Shown here one piece after another: positions 14,701 through 22,537 of a stretch of 25,596 nucleotides of DNA (position 1 is the first letter of the stretch; every line of letters begins with the position of its first letter). Origin of the DNA: Bacteroidota bacterium. GTDB taxonomy: Bacteria; Bacteroidota; Bacteroidia; Chitinophagales; Chitinophagaceae. The notes beneath the pieces are model-generated. The model saw only the letters and a list, made by a program, of their open reading frames with translations. It had not been told where the DNA came from and did no database searches. Location: NCBI GenBank assembly GCA_023424015.1, contig JAFAEM010000043.1, positions 1 to 25,596 of the forward strand, written 5' to 3'. A program made the translations under genes and the position numbers.

Positions 14701-15191
14701 CGGCCAAAAACGAAAATCCCAACCAGGGCTCATTCCTGGTAGAAGAGCTGACCGACCTGGTAGAAGAAGCTGTTTTGAAGGAGTTCGATCGATTGACGGA
14801 GCGTGGTGGCGTATTGGGTGCCATGGAAAGAATGTACCAGCGCAATAAGATACAGGAGGAAAGCCTTTACTACGAACACATGAAACACACAGGCGAACTG
14901 CCTTTGATAGGCGTGAACACTTTCCTGAATAAGACGGGTAGTCCCACGATCATTCCCGGTGAAGTGATAAGGAGCACTACGGAAGAAAAAGAGCAGCAGA
15001 TCAAAAGCCTGCATGGGTTTTGGAAAAGAAATGAGGTTAGATCCGGGGAAGCCCTGAAGCAGTTAAAAGAAGTCGCTATCAACAATGGCAATCTTTTTGC
15101 ACAGCTTATGGAGACCGTTAAGCATTGCTCGCTGGGCCAGATCACCCATGCCCTGTATGAAGTAGGCGGGCAATACAGGCGGAATATGTAG
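11742..15191 (+). CDS. icmF: IcmF, fused B12-dependent isobutyryl-CoA mutase-type acyl-CoA mutase
   Basis: 1149 aa, about 60 longer than characterised IcmF. Residues ~1-138: cobalamin-binding domain (LFDGHDAAINIMRRIL, SYQGGHVEFF, GGGGGTI). Residues ~215-540: MeaB-type G-protein chaperone (ITGTGGAGKSSVTDEIVRRF, SVDPSKKKTGGALLGDRIRM, CLNKFD). Residues ~555-1149: mutase TIM barrel (FPFTAGVFPLKREGEDPTRM, GEGGPERTNRRFHY). IcmF interconverts isobutyryl- and n-butyryl-CoA, in some members pivalyl/isovaleryl-CoA, by adenosylcobalamin radical chemistry; the G domain loads and edits the cofactor. The linker (~140-210) carries two repeat-derived palindromes translated in frame, around a native-looking stretch (RIARSITLAENG). 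The DUF421 gene follows after 2 bp. Confidence 0.95.
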   Translation: MSYTPKVRIVTAASLFDGHDAAINIMRRILQSKGAEIIHLGHNRSVKEIVETAIEEDVQGIAITSYQGGHVEFFKYMKDLLDENGCGHIKIFGGGGGTILPNEIEELHQYGITRIYSPDDGRKLGLEGMIEEVIRACEEPASAPSKSPPEGETYKEPVDLNGSYVLGEWKDVKRIARSITLAENGEPYKQSGSKASPSGGGLEGAHLDTAHLEGVAAILGITGTGGAGKSSVTDEIVRRFLVNFPDKTIAVISVDPSKKKTGGALLGDRIRMNAINHPRAYMRSLATRDDNTALSNYVQDALDICREARFDFIILESAGVGQSDTAILDYCDVSMYVMTPEYGAASQLEKINMLDYADLVCLNKFDKSGALDALADVRKQYKRNHQLWTAKEDDLPIIGTMASKFNDDGVNRLFELLLKKIKEKTGIHFGDYSFPATAKVSQAIIPSNRSRYLSEISENNRNYDQLVNEQSAIATKLYQLQGALDILKQVNSNENGNEIATTLQQQINFYQDQLTPVSRKLISNWSEKQKEYQKDFYEYTVRDKVIKQPMTSQSLSGTKIRKVVLPRYKDWGDILRWQAEENVPGHFPFTAGVFPLKREGEDPTRMFAGEGGPERTNRRFHYVSMDQPARRLSTAFDSVTLYGEDPDHRPDIYGKVGNSGVSIATVDDTKKLYSGFDLCDPKTSVSMTINGPAPIILAFFLNAAIDQQCEKKIQELGLQDKLEKLLNDKFQNLPRPVYHNTSFPGELPKGNNGLGLALLGMSGDEVLPKDIYEECKQAALQQVRGTVQADILKEDQAQNTCIFSTEFALKLMGDVQEFFIDHKVRNFYSVSISGYHIAEAGANPITQLAFTLANGFTYVEYYLSRGMNIDDFAPNLSFFFSNGMDPEYSVIGRVARRIWAKAMKYKYKANKRSQMLKYHIQTSGRSLHAQEIDFNDIRTTLQALYAIYDNCNSLHTNAYDEAITTPTEESVRRAMAIQLIINRELGTAKNENPNQGSFLVEELTDLVEEAVLKEFDRLTERGGVLGAMERMYQRNKIQEESLYYEHMKHTGELPLIGVNTFLNKTGSPTIIPGEVIRSTTEEKEQQIKSLHGFWKRNEVRSGEALKQLKEVAINNGNLFAQLMETVKHCSLGQITHALYEVGGQYRRNM
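12167..12201 (+). repeat. In-frame palindromic repeat, copy 1 (inside icmF)
   Basis: Core palindrome CTCCCCC-TGA-GGGGGAG at 12181-12197, preceded by CCCCCTCTAAAT and followed by ACTTA. It is translated as part of SKSPPEGETYKEP at residues ~142-154, in the linker between B12 and G domains. It is homologous in opposite orientation to 12320-12357. The same element is common between genes in Bacteroidota (recollection). Confidence 0.88.
12320..12357 (-). repeat. In-frame palindromic repeat, copy 2 (inside icmF)
   Basis: Core CCTCCCCC-TCA-GGGGGAGG at 12325-12343 with TAAAG before and TTTGGAGGGGGCTC after. Its reverse complement aligns over ~38 bp to copy 1 with a few mismatches. It is translated as SKASPSGGGLEGAH, residues ~193-206. 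The two copies are inverted relative to each other, ~118 bp apart. Confidence 0.88.
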
Positions 15192-15193
15192 CC

Positions 15194-15901
15194 ATGTATC
15201 TATTACAAGCAAATGGATTCAACTGGAAGGAATTGCTGCTCGGCAGCGAGGAGTGGAATTTCTTGCCCGAAGTTTTTATCCGCTCGGTCATCATGTTCAC
15301 GGTCATCCTTGTCAGCCTTAGCATTTTGGGCAAACGAGGGGTAAAACAACTTTCCGTCTTCGAACTCGTCGTTATCATTGGACTTGGTTCTGCGGCAGGG
15401 GATCCCATGTTTTACAAGGATGTAGGCCTTTTGCCTGTTTTGATCGTGTTCCTGATCGTGATCAGTCTTTATACCTGGGTCACGCACTGGGTTGGCAAGA
15501 GTAAAAAAATCGAAAGGCTGGTGGAAGGAAAATCTATTTGCCTGGTTGAACATGGAAAATTTGCGGTCGATAATTTTCGCAAGGAGGCGCTTGGGCAGGA
15601 TGAATTTTTTTCCGAATTGAGATTAAAAGGCGTTTCACATCTCGGACAAGTGGAGACAGCCATTATGGAGACAAACGGCGGTATCAGCGTATTTTTTTAT
15701 CCCGACAATAAAGTGAAACATGGTCTGCCTATCATGCCTGATTCGCTGGAGAAGCAGGTCAGGAAAATAAGCCAGGAAGGCTATTATGCCTGTGTTTTTT
15801 GCGGGCATACTGAGAAACTTGAACCTGCACACAAGCATAACTGCAAAGTGTGCAAGCGGGACAAATGGGTGGAAGCAAAAAGCGATAAACGTGTTATGTG
15901 A
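15194..15901 (+). CDS. DUF421 (YetF-family) membrane protein with C-terminal zinc-ribbon-like motif
   Basis: 235 aa. Three N-terminal hydrophobic helices (~28-46, 54-70, 78-98), including SILGKRGVKQLSVFELVVII, the DUF421 signature, then a soluble domain (KGVSHLGQVETAIMETNGGI). The C-terminus has CVFCG followed by EPAHKHNCKVCK, i.e. CxxC and CxxC pairs 13 residues apart, able to bind zinc. Function is unknown; Bacillus relatives occur in spore membranes. The ATG lies 2 bp after the icmF stop, so it is almost certainly co-transcribed, though a functional link with B12-dependent metabolism is not evident. Confidence 0.88.
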   Translation: MYLLQANGFNWKELLLGSEEWNFLPEVFIRSVIMFTVILVSLSILGKRGVKQLSVFELVVIIGLGSAAGDPMFYKDVGLLPVLIVFLIVISLYTWVTHWVGKSKKIERLVEGKSICLVEHGKFAVDNFRKEALGQDEFFSELRLKGVSHLGQVETAIMETNGGISVFFYPDNKVKHGLPIMPDSLEKQVRKISQEGYYACVFCGHTEKLEPAHKHNCKVCKRDKWVEAKSDKRVM

Positions 15902-15926
15902 TATTCTCCTTTATAAAAAATAGAAA

Positions 15927-16781
15927 TTAATACCGCGTAGCAGGACAACCTACTTTCTTTGATCTCTTACCACCAGGCAATCCGGCTATCTGTTTGTATT
16001 TATCAAAGAAGTATCTCAGGGTGTATGTTACGGCGATAAAATAATAGCCATCCTTGTTTTTTGGGTTACCTCTTAGCTTGTCGGAAGTAGGATAGGGGCC
16101 AGCGCCCACTTCATCACCTCTGTAAGCCAGGTCCACTGCGGTTTGTCCACGTGCAACCTGTAATGCCGTGGCGTCGACATAATAGCCACTCACATCATCG
16201 AGATGATCGGTAAATAATTTTCGGTAGCCGAGCTCAAGTCCAAGCCGCATATCTTCATTGAGTGAATATTCAGCGCCGATGCCAAAAGGAAGATTGAATT
16301 GCCAGAGTTTATATTCCTTCACACCGGAAATAAAACCCTGGCCTTCGGTACTGAGTGGTTTTAACTCTGTTTTTGCGCCATTTTCATCCTTTGTAAATGG
16401 CTTGAAGTGGAACAATCCGATCCCTGCAAATACATAGGGTGTCCACCATTTTTCATTTAAACTAAAAAAGCTGTACTGGCCGGTAAGCTCCCATTCAAAT
16501 ATTTTGGTTTGAAAATTGAGATTACGCTGCCGCATTTCGGGTGATCCTTTTTTATCATCGCCTCTTAGACCAGTAAAACTTAAATAACTACGTGCCATGA
16601 TATGTTCGGTAAGATCATATCGTGCACCGATTGAAAGAAAAAGTTTGGGTTGTGAAAATGAAACCGATTTCGATTTCAAATCACCCTGGTAACTGGCCAT
16701 TCCCACGCGGGCGGAGAAGTGAAAATTTTGCCCGAGGACAGATACTGGTAAAAATATGACCGCGATCAGCAGTTTTTTCAT
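15927..16781 (-). CDS. DUF6089 outer-membrane beta-barrel protein
   Basis: 284 aa. Signal peptide ~1-18 (MKKLLIAVIFLPVSVLGQ). Alternating amphipathic strands follow: FHFSARVGMASYQGDL, KLFLSIGARYDLT, WWTPYVFAGIGLFHFKPF, LPFGIGAEYSLNEDMRLGLE and YYFIAVTYTLRYFF. Strand content and aromatic ends are typical of small Bacteroidota barrels of the DUF6089 / PorT-like group. The Lys-rich end (GGKRSKKVGCPATRY) follows the last strand. It converges with the DUF421 gene with a 25-bp gap. The role is probably structural or assembly-related at the outer membrane; no substrate can be inferred. Confidence 0.85.
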   Translation of the reverse strand: MKKLLIAVIFLPVSVLGQNFHFSARVGMASYQGDLKSKSVSFSQPKLFLSIGARYDLTEHIMARSYLSFTGLRGDDKKGSPEMRQRNLNFQTKIFEWELTGQYSFFSLNEKWWTPYVFAGIGLFHFKPFTKDENGAKTELKPLSTEGQGFISGVKEYKLWQFNLPFGIGAEYSLNEDMRLGLELGYRKLFTDHLDDVSGYYVDATALQVARGQTAVDLAYRGDEVGAGPYPTSDKLRGNPKNKDGYYFIAVTYTLRYFFDKYKQIAGLPGGKRSKKVGCPATRY

Positions 16782-16877
16782 TGATGATGGATTGATATCG
16801 TGTTAAAAACGTCTTTTGCGGCTTTTTATTTTCTGCAATGCTGGCAATAGTTTTGTGTGCTGCTTTTAATCCAGCAG

Positions 16878-17435
16878 CTAAAAAACCTTATCGAAAATGA
16901 AATAATCTTCCTCCAGGATCTTTTTTAACCTTGTGGCTAACCTTTTCTGATGCATGCCGTAAATCCATGTAATAATAGCGCCTAAAAGGCCGAGGCCCCA
17001 GACGATCTTACCTATTAGCGATCTGTCAAAATAGAACATTGCAGCGAGGCCCAGGGCGCAAATAACAATCCATTGAATTCCGTCCCAAATGTTTGTCTTG
17101 AACTCAATAGCATTTTCCGCGTATACTGCTTGAACGTCGAACCATGTATTGCAAATAAAGCGAACAATCTCAGGGTCATTTTCCAACGGAGTGACGATAT
17201 CAATTACTTCCTGATAATTTTTGCCCTCGGCGATTAAACGCTGAACATCATTAAATATTTTTCGCCACTTGTCCACCATTGCTGCATCCACAATCGACCC
17301 TAACAAGTTGACATCGGTCTCGTTTTCAGACAAAATCTCGATTACTTGCGGATACGAATTCCCCTGGGCAAACAGATAATTTGCAGCAAAGTAAAGTCGA
17401 ACCTTTCGTTTAGTTAAGTCTGAGTATTCTTCCAT
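16878..17435 (-). CDS. Unrecognised protein: helical N-domain with internal repeat plus two TM helices
   Basis: 185 aa from the ATG at 17435 (MEEYSDLTKRKVRLYFAANY); the longer frame from a TTG at 17495 is rejected. Residues ~1-110 are helical and hold two similar segments, GNSYPQVIEILSENETDVNL (~26-45) and GKNYQEVIDIVTPLENDPEI (~72-91). Residues ~122-165 contain two transmembrane helices, then a short basic/acidic tail (RLATRLKKILEEDYFIFDKVF, ~165-185). The topology suggests both ends in the cytosol. I do not recognise a family. It is divergent from the NfeD gene across 97 bp, and DUF6089 lies 96 bp downstream on the same strand. Confidence 0.75.
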   Translation of the reverse strand: MEEYSDLTKRKVRLYFAANYLFAQGNSYPQVIEILSENETDVNLLGSIVDAAMVDKWRKIFNDVQRLIAEGKNYQEVIDIVTPLENDPEIVRFICNTWFDVQAVYAENAIEFKTNIWDGIQWIVICALGLAAMFYFDRSLIGKIVWGLGLLGAIITWIYGMHQKRLATRLKKILEEDYFIFDKVF

Positions 17436-17532
17436 AAACCAACAAAATAAGAAAATATAAGGCGAAACGGTAGCCAACAAGGGGCTTTCTCTCAACAGAT
17501 TTCGCTATCTTACAAGAGGTCTTTTCGGAGCG

Positions 17533-18816
17533 ATGATACGTCTAATACCATATTGCCTGCTTTTCATTTTGATCCCCGGGTTTTTGACCGCTCAGAAAGT
17601 TATCTCAATCAAGGTGGATGGGTCGATCAATCCTGCGACCGCTGGTTTTATTGCTGATGGTATTGAAAAAGCACGCAGCGAGAAAGCTGAATGCCTGCTT
17701 GTTCACCTTAATACACCGGGTGGACTTTTGAAATCAACACGGGTCATCGTGAGTAATATTCTCGATTCGCCTGTACCTGTAATTGTTTATGTGTCACCTG
17801 GGGGCGCGCACGCAGGCTCGGCCGGTGTATTCATAACCATGGCGGCACATGTGGCGGCGATGGCACCCGGCACCAATATTGGTGCTGCTCATCCGGTTGC
17901 ACTTCAATCTGTTTTGGATAGTACCATGAATGAGAAAGCAACCAATGATGCCGCGGCATTTATAAGAACTATTGCAGAAAAAAGAAATCGCAACCTGGAA
18001 TGGGCTGAAGAGGCTGTGCGCAGGAGTGTGTCCATTACAGAAACTGAAGCAATAAAGAGCCGCGTAATCGATATTATAGCAGTGAATGAGAAAGATCTGT
18101 TGGAACAACTGGATGGCAGATCAGTGACCCTGAACAGCGGTGGACAGGTACTTCGGACAAAAAACGCAACAGTTGAAAAACACAATATGCGGTTCATTGA
18201 CCGCCTGCTTGACCTTCTCAGCGATCCCAATATCGCGTATATATTATTGTTGCTGGGAATGTACGGTGTCATGTTTGAATTATTCAATCCCGGGGCTATT
18301 CTTCCCGGCGTGGTAGGTGTTATCAGCCTGGTACTGGCATTTTATTCCATGCATACGCTACCTGTCAACTACGCGGGACTGGCACTGATCATTTTTGGTA
18401 TTATACTATTTCTACTGGAAATTAAAATTGTAAGTAATGGGCTCCTGGCTCTTGGTGGTATTGTATCGCTGGTGCTGGGATCGATGATGCTGATAAGGTC
18501 GGATTCCTCGCTTGAGTTTTTACGCATCTCACGTGGTTTGATCATTGGGGCGGCTATCGTGACTGCTGCTTTCTTTTTATTTGTGGTAGGCGTTGGCATC
18601 AGGGCGCAAAAGGGAAAAGCGGTTACCGGCGCTGAAGGGATGTATGGCTTTGTTGGCGAGGTGATCGATCATCTTAATCCTTCCGGCACAGTGATGGTGC
18701 AGGGTGAGATCTGGAATGCAGAATCAATTTCAGGTGAGATAGGTAAAGGGGAGAAGGTGCGTGTAAAGGAAATGAAGAATTTAAAACTATACGTAGAACC
18801 TGTAGCTAAAACCTAA
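17533..18816 (+). CDS. NfeD-family membrane-bound ClpP-class serine protease (long form)
   Basis: 427 aa. Signal peptide ~1-20; ClpP/SppA-like protease domain ~25-190 (LLVHLNTPGGLLKSTRVI, then GGAHAGSAGVFI with catalytic Ser about 96, IGAAHPV). The general-base Lys is probably in IRTIAEKRNRN (about 150). About five TM helices follow (~226-355), then a C-terminal OB-fold NfeD domain (~370-425: GFVGEVIDHLNPSGTVMVQG, KGEKVRVKEM). In archaea the homologous protease cleaves the C-terminal tail of its stomatin partner. Here the slipin gene follows after 11 bp, the classical pairing. Acts at the cytoplasmic membrane. Confidence 0.93.
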   Translation: MIRLIPYCLLFILIPGFLTAQKVISIKVDGSINPATAGFIADGIEKARSEKAECLLVHLNTPGGLLKSTRVIVSNILDSPVPVIVYVSPGGAHAGSAGVFITMAAHVAAMAPGTNIGAAHPVALQSVLDSTMNEKATNDAAAFIRTIAEKRNRNLEWAEEAVRRSVSITETEAIKSRVIDIIAVNEKDLLEQLDGRSVTLNSGGQVLRTKNATVEKHNMRFIDRLLDLLSDPNIAYILLLLGMYGVMFELFNPGAILPGVVGVISLVLAFYSMHTLPVNYAGLALIIFGIILFLLEIKIVSNGLLALGGIVSLVLGSMMLIRSDSSLEFLRISRGLIIGAAIVTAAFFLFVVGVGIRAQKGKAVTGAEGMYGFVGEVIDHLNPSGTVMVQGEIWNAESISGEIGKGEKVRVKEMKNLKLYVEPVAKT

Positions 18817-18827
18817 ACTGATTTATT

Positions 18828-19601
18828 ATGGAACAATTCCCGGTTATTACCGTTGCCATCATTTTATTTGCCCTGATCTTATTATCCAGCGCGATCCGTA
18901 TTTTAAGGGAATACGAGCGTGGCGTTATTTTCCGGCTTGGCCGCCTGATCAGTGGCGATGGGGTTAAAGGCCCCGGACTTATCCTGTTGATCCCCGTTAT
19001 TGATAAGATGGTCAAAGTAAGCTTACGCACCATTGTACTGGATGTGCCACCGCAGGATGTTATCACCCAGGACAACGTGTCAATTAAGGTAAACGCGGTG
19101 GTTTATTTTCGTGTGATCGAACCACAGAAAGCAATTGTACAGGTGGAGAATTTTTTGCTGGCCACTTCCCAGATTTCACAAACGACCCTGCGTAGTGTGC
19201 TCGGCCAGTCAGAGTTGGATGAAATTCTTTCACAGCGTGAAAAAATAAATCATAAACTACAACAGATCATCGATACCAATACAGAGCCATGGGGTGTAAA
19301 GGTGACCAATGTTGAGGTAAAGCAAATTGACCTGCCGCAGGAAATGCAAAGAGCGATGGCCAGGCAGGCTGAAGCAGAAAGGGAGCGTCGTTCTAAGGTG
19401 ATCGCTGCCGAGGGAGAATTCCAGGCTTCGCAAAGATTATCGGATGCCGCGAAGGTGCTGGCCGATCAGCCGAGCGCACTTACGCTTCGATATTTGCAAA
19501 CACTGAGAGAGATCGCCGGAGATAATAACTCTACGACGATATTCCCTGTGCCGATTGATCTATTAAAACCATTCTTAAAGCCTGCAGATAAAGAGGCCTA
19601 A
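18828..19601 (+). CDS. Slipin / stomatin-like SPFH membrane protein
   Basis: 257 aa. N-terminal membrane helix ~5-25, then the SPFH domain ~27-200 with REYERGVIFRLGR, GPGLILLIPVIDKM, TIVLDVPPQDVITQDNVSI, LRSVLGQSELDEILSQRE and the coiled-coil start QAEAERERRSKVIAAEGEFQ. Slipins form membrane microdomain scaffolds. Together with the upstream NfeD gene this is the conserved nfeD-slipin unit. The stop TAA (19599-19601) overlaps the stop of the convergent YccF gene within CTAA. Confidence 0.94.
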   Translation: MEQFPVITVAIILFALILLSSAIRILREYERGVIFRLGRLISGDGVKGPGLILLIPVIDKMVKVSLRTIVLDVPPQDVITQDNVSIKVNAVVYFRVIEPQKAIVQVENFLLATSQISQTTLRSVLGQSELDEILSQREKINHKLQQIIDTNTEPWGVKVTNVEVKQIDLPQEMQRAMARQAEAERERRSKVIAAEGEFQASQRLSDAAKVLADQPSALTLRYLQTLREIAGDNNSTTIFPVPIDLLKPFLKPADKEA

Positions 19602-19972
19602 TCATCAACGATCTTTTTGCCAAAAGGGAACAAGGAAATTTCAACTAGCTTAAAGTGCTGGCGTCCCCAGGGTATGCCGATGATGGTAATGGAAAGAATC
19701 ACGCCCATCACGAGATGTACAATGGCGGTATAAAGCCCACCGCAAATAAGCCAGATAATATTACAGAGCAGGGAGAGGCATCCGCTGTCGGTACTGTCGC
19801 TTACAACCTTGCGGCCAAAAGGCCAAAGTACAAGGTCGGCCAGTTTAAAACATTGCAGACCCCAGGGTATGCCGATAATGGTGATGCATAAAACGATTCC
19901 TCCCACCAGGTATCCCAGCGCCGCCATAAAACCTCCAAAGATCAGCCAGATAAGATTTCCAAATAAATTCAT
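19598..19972 (-). CDS. YccF-family membrane protein with duplicated domain
   Basis: 124 aa from the ATG at 19972 (MNLFGNLIWLIFGG); an upstream extension to 20005 runs into the 7-bp repeats and is rejected. Two tandem YccF repeats: residues ~1-55 (NLIWLIFGG, CITIIGIPWGLQCFKL, WPFGRKVV) and ~66-123 (NIIWLICGG, SITIIGIPWGRQHFKL, FPFGKKIV). Even the DNA is nearly identical around CCCCAGGGTATGCCGAT in both halves. Each half carries two hydrophobic segments, giving about four TM helices. YccF function is unknown. Confidence 0.92.
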   Translation of the reverse strand: MNLFGNLIWLIFGGFMAALGYLVGGIVLCITIIGIPWGLQCFKLADLVLWPFGRKVVSDSTDSGCLSLLCNIIWLICGGLYTAIVHLVMGVILSITIIGIPWGRQHFKLVEISLFPFGKKIVDD

Positions 19973-19989
19973 TCGATAAATGTACCAAA

Positions 19990-20052
19990 ATCCAGCATCC
20001 AGCATCCAATATCCAGCATCAAGTATCTAGTATCAAGTTTCCAGTATCAAGC
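19990..20052. repeat. 7-bp tandem repeat, nine units
   Basis: Nine consecutive heptamers: ATCCAGC x2, ATCCAAT, ATCCAGC, ATCAAGT, ATCTAGT, ATCAAGT, TTCCAGT, ATCAAGC. The first block is ATCCAGC-like and the second ATCAAGT-like, so the array drifts along its length. It lies between the OMP gene and the YccF start. Confidence 0.93.
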
Positions 20053-20059
20053 ATCCCCC

Positions 20060-20103
20060 TCCGCCAAAACTTCGGCGGACAGGCCGACTCCCGACTCCCG
20101 ACT
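20060..20103. repeat. TCCGCC/GGCGGA inverted repeat plus GACTCCC heptamers
   Basis: TCCGCC (20060-20065) and GGCGGA (20074-20079) form a 6-bp stem with an 8-nt loop. GACTCCC follows twice at 20086-20099, again with a 7-bp period, running into the stop codon of the outer-membrane protein gene. The hairpin lacks a T-run, so terminator function for the OMP gene is uncertain. Confidence 0.7.
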
Positions 20104-22537
20104 AATTCCCCGTCCCCACTCTCTCCATCTCATCCGAAGCGCCACCGCTGGAGCGTTTGTTGGTTTTGTAAGTCTTGCCAAACCTGTAGGTGAAACCGAT
20201 CGTGCATACACGCGTATCGCGGGTGAGCTTGAAATATTCGTCGGTATTTTCAAAATAGGTCATACCTGCCATCGCCTGGGTATAAAATATATCGCGGATG
20301 GTAAGCCGAATGGTCGCTTTGTTTTTCAGCACTTGTTTCGATACGCCGGCCGATAACTGGCCCGTTGGTTCCAGCACTTCCTGGATATCGTTTTGGTTTT
20401 TTGTAATGTAGAATCCGGACAATTCAGCCGCCCAGTTCTTTTTAAAACGAAACTGGTTGTTGACATTAAAATTCAGCTGACCGATCGTTGCGGTGTAGTC
20501 TTTCCACAAAACACCTTCAATTTTTTTATGATTATACAAAGCCATAGCGGAAAATGACCACCAGGATAATGGTGTCGCCGCGGCACTGACCGACGCGCTG
20601 ATATTTCGCATGCGTTTAAAATTTCCTTCTGTATAGATCACGGTGCCATCATCGGGATTGGCGATGAATAATTGAGAGAAATAATCACTGGTATTGCTAT
20701 AGCCCAGCGTGGTAGTGATCATACTTTTAAATACATGAGAGAATTCCAGGTTCCAGGTATACTGTGGTCTGATGAGTGAATTACCGCGTTGATAAGTGTA
20801 TTTGTTGATGATATAAAGAAATGGGTTCAGTTTCTGGAAAGCTGGCCGGTCGATACGTCTGCCTGCTGAAAACATAAACTGGTGTAACGAATCTGCTTCC
20901 ACATTGACAGATGCAGAAGGAAAAAGGCTGCTGTACTGCCGGGTGAATGAAGAATCTTTTTGTTGGCTATTACCCAGCTGGTTGGCTTTGTAGTCGGTAT
21001 GTTCGAAACGCAAACCTCCCTGCAGAGTCCAGCGACCTGATATTTTTTCAATATTACTATACGCAGCTTTTATGTTTTCTGTATACAGGAAATGATTGGT
21101 TTTTCCCAGGTCTTCACGCCAGTTGGTCCCGTCAAAATAAAAATATGCGGCGATATTATCGGTATTGATACGAGAGAACTTCAGACCCGATTCCAGTTTG
21201 AACTCTTTGTCAAACCTCGCGGTATGATCGGTTTTGGCTGAAAAAATATCGATCTGCGACGGCAGATCACCCTTGAACGCCTCTTCATAGCCGCCCTGTG
21301 CCAGGAGTTGGTTTTGAAAAGCCTGGTGGGTGAAAATATCATATTTCAGCAGGTCAATGTCTGCACTTATTTCCTGCGAAGAATTGAAGCTGTGCCGGGC
21401 ATTCAGGTTGATGGCGCCATTCTTCCACTTATTTCTGCTGGCATTATTGGTATGGATGACTGAATCGGTGGCGCCTGTATCGTCTTTCCAGACAGCAGTA
21501 TTATTTCCGCTTCCTCTTCGTGATGAATATATCCCGGTCAGGGCTATACCTAACGTAGTTTTTTGATCCAGGAAATAGTCCACGCCGGTTCTGAGTGTGT
21601 GACTACGCCCTTCGCCTCTGAACATGGAAGGTTGATCCAGCAGGGCTTCTATGCTTTGATCGGGTCTGTAGTATGAACGGAGAGCATATAGCTCTGTAAA
21701 TCCCTTGTTAGCATTGAGGCTATAGTTGAAGAAAAAATTCCAGCTGCCATTTCTGTAATTCAGCAGCAAACTATTGTTGTTTTTATAATAACGACCCTGC
21801 CCGTAAGCCGTGCTGACTGTGCCATTGAATCCTCTTTGTTTATTCTTCTTTGTTTTAATATTGATGATCCCTGCATTACCAGCAGCATCGTATTGAGCCG
21901 ATGGGTTAGTGATCAGTTCTATGACATCAATCTGGTTGGAACTCATACCACTCAGCATATTGACCAGGTCGGTACCAGAAATATAAGCCGGTTTATTATC
22001 GATCATGATGAGAATACCTGAACGGCCTTTCAGGCTAATGTTCCCATCTTTGTCAACGGTAACGCCGGGTGATTTTTCAAGTACTTCCAACGCCGTAGTT
22101 CCAGCATTGGTAATCGATGCTTCTACGTTAATGACCGTTTTTCCTGGCAATTGCTGGATAAACGGTTTTTTGGATGTTACCGTTACACCCTGGAGGGAAG
22201 CATTTGACTGGTATAGAACAAGTGTAATTGGTTTTTCGGCATCTTCAGGAATTTGCAAGGGTGCTGAATATTGTACGTTATGAGTGACCGAGCTGGCACG
22301 AATAATATAGTTCCCCGGAGCTAGTTGAGGGAAATGAGCCATACCCATAGAATCACTTACCGCCGCTTTTACCAGTGACGAATCAGCAACATTTAAAACT
22401 TCCACAGTAGCGCCAGATATTGCAGCCTGTTTATCATTTAAAACTGATACAGTCAGTTCTTCGATACCGGGTGCGGGTTGGGAAAACAAGGTAACCTGGA
22501 AGCCCAGTGAAAACAGCAGCTGGTAAATTCTTTGCAT
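20102..22537 (-). CDS. TonB-receptor-like outer-membrane beta-barrel protein
   Basis: 811 aa. Signal peptide ~1-19 (LLFSLGFQVTLFSQ). Residues ~27-110: carboxypeptidase-regulatory-like Ig domain (ISGATVEVLNVADSSLV, LAPGNYIIRASS). Residues ~115-235: plug-like domain (VTVTSKKPFIQQLPGKTVIN, LEVLEKSPGVTVDKDGNISL, IELITNPSAQYDAAGNAGII). Residues ~240-790: barrel strands of the outer-membrane beta-barrel family 3 type (WTLQGGLRFEHTDY, FMFSAGRRIDRPAFQKLNPF). The short form and absence of a SusD neighbour argue against a glycan PUL receptor; a peptide, metal or unknown ligand is possible. The tail (SSGGASDEMERVGTGN) extends past the terminal strand. Promoter not clear. Confidence 0.93.
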   Translation of the reverse strand: MQRIYQLLFSLGFQVTLFSQPAPGIEELTVSVLNDKQAAISGATVEVLNVADSSLVKAAVSDSMGMAHFPQLAPGNYIIRASSVTHNVQYSAPLQIPEDAEKPITLVLYQSNASLQGVTVTSKKPFIQQLPGKTVINVEASITNAGTTALEVLEKSPGVTVDKDGNISLKGRSGILIMIDNKPAYISGTDLVNMLSGMSSNQIDVIELITNPSAQYDAAGNAGIINIKTKKNKQRGFNGTVSTAYGQGRYYKNNNSLLLNYRNGSWNFFFNYSLNANKGFTELYALRSYYRPDQSIEALLDQPSMFRGEGRSHTLRTGVDYFLDQKTTLGIALTGIYSSRRGSGNNTAVWKDDTGATDSVIHTNNASRNKWKNGAINLNARHSFNSSQEISADIDLLKYDIFTHQAFQNQLLAQGGYEEAFKGDLPSQIDIFSAKTDHTARFDKEFKLESGLKFSRINTDNIAAYFYFDGTNWREDLGKTNHFLYTENIKAAYSNIEKISGRWTLQGGLRFEHTDYKANQLGNSQQKDSSFTRQYSSLFPSASVNVEADSLHQFMFSAGRRIDRPAFQKLNPFLYIINKYTYQRGNSLIRPQYTWNLEFSHVFKSMITTTLGYSNTSDYFSQLFIANPDDGTVIYTEGNFKRMRNISASVSAAATPLSWWSFSAMALYNHKKIEGVLWKDYTATIGQLNFNVNNQFRFKKNWAAELSGFYITKNQNDIQEVLEPTGQLSAGVSKQVLKNKATIRLTIRDIFYTQAMAGMTYFENTDEYFKLTRDTRVCTIGFTYRFGKTYKTNKRSSGGASDEMERVGTGN

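Noticed and set aside
12375..15145. Long minus-strand open frames opposite icmF (up to 173 codons)
   Set aside because: The plus strand encodes all expected IcmF motifs across this span; the antisense frames have no domain or start context.
19598..19601. Overlapping stop codons of slipin and YccF (CTAA)
   Set aside because: A compact convergent end; no sign of special function.
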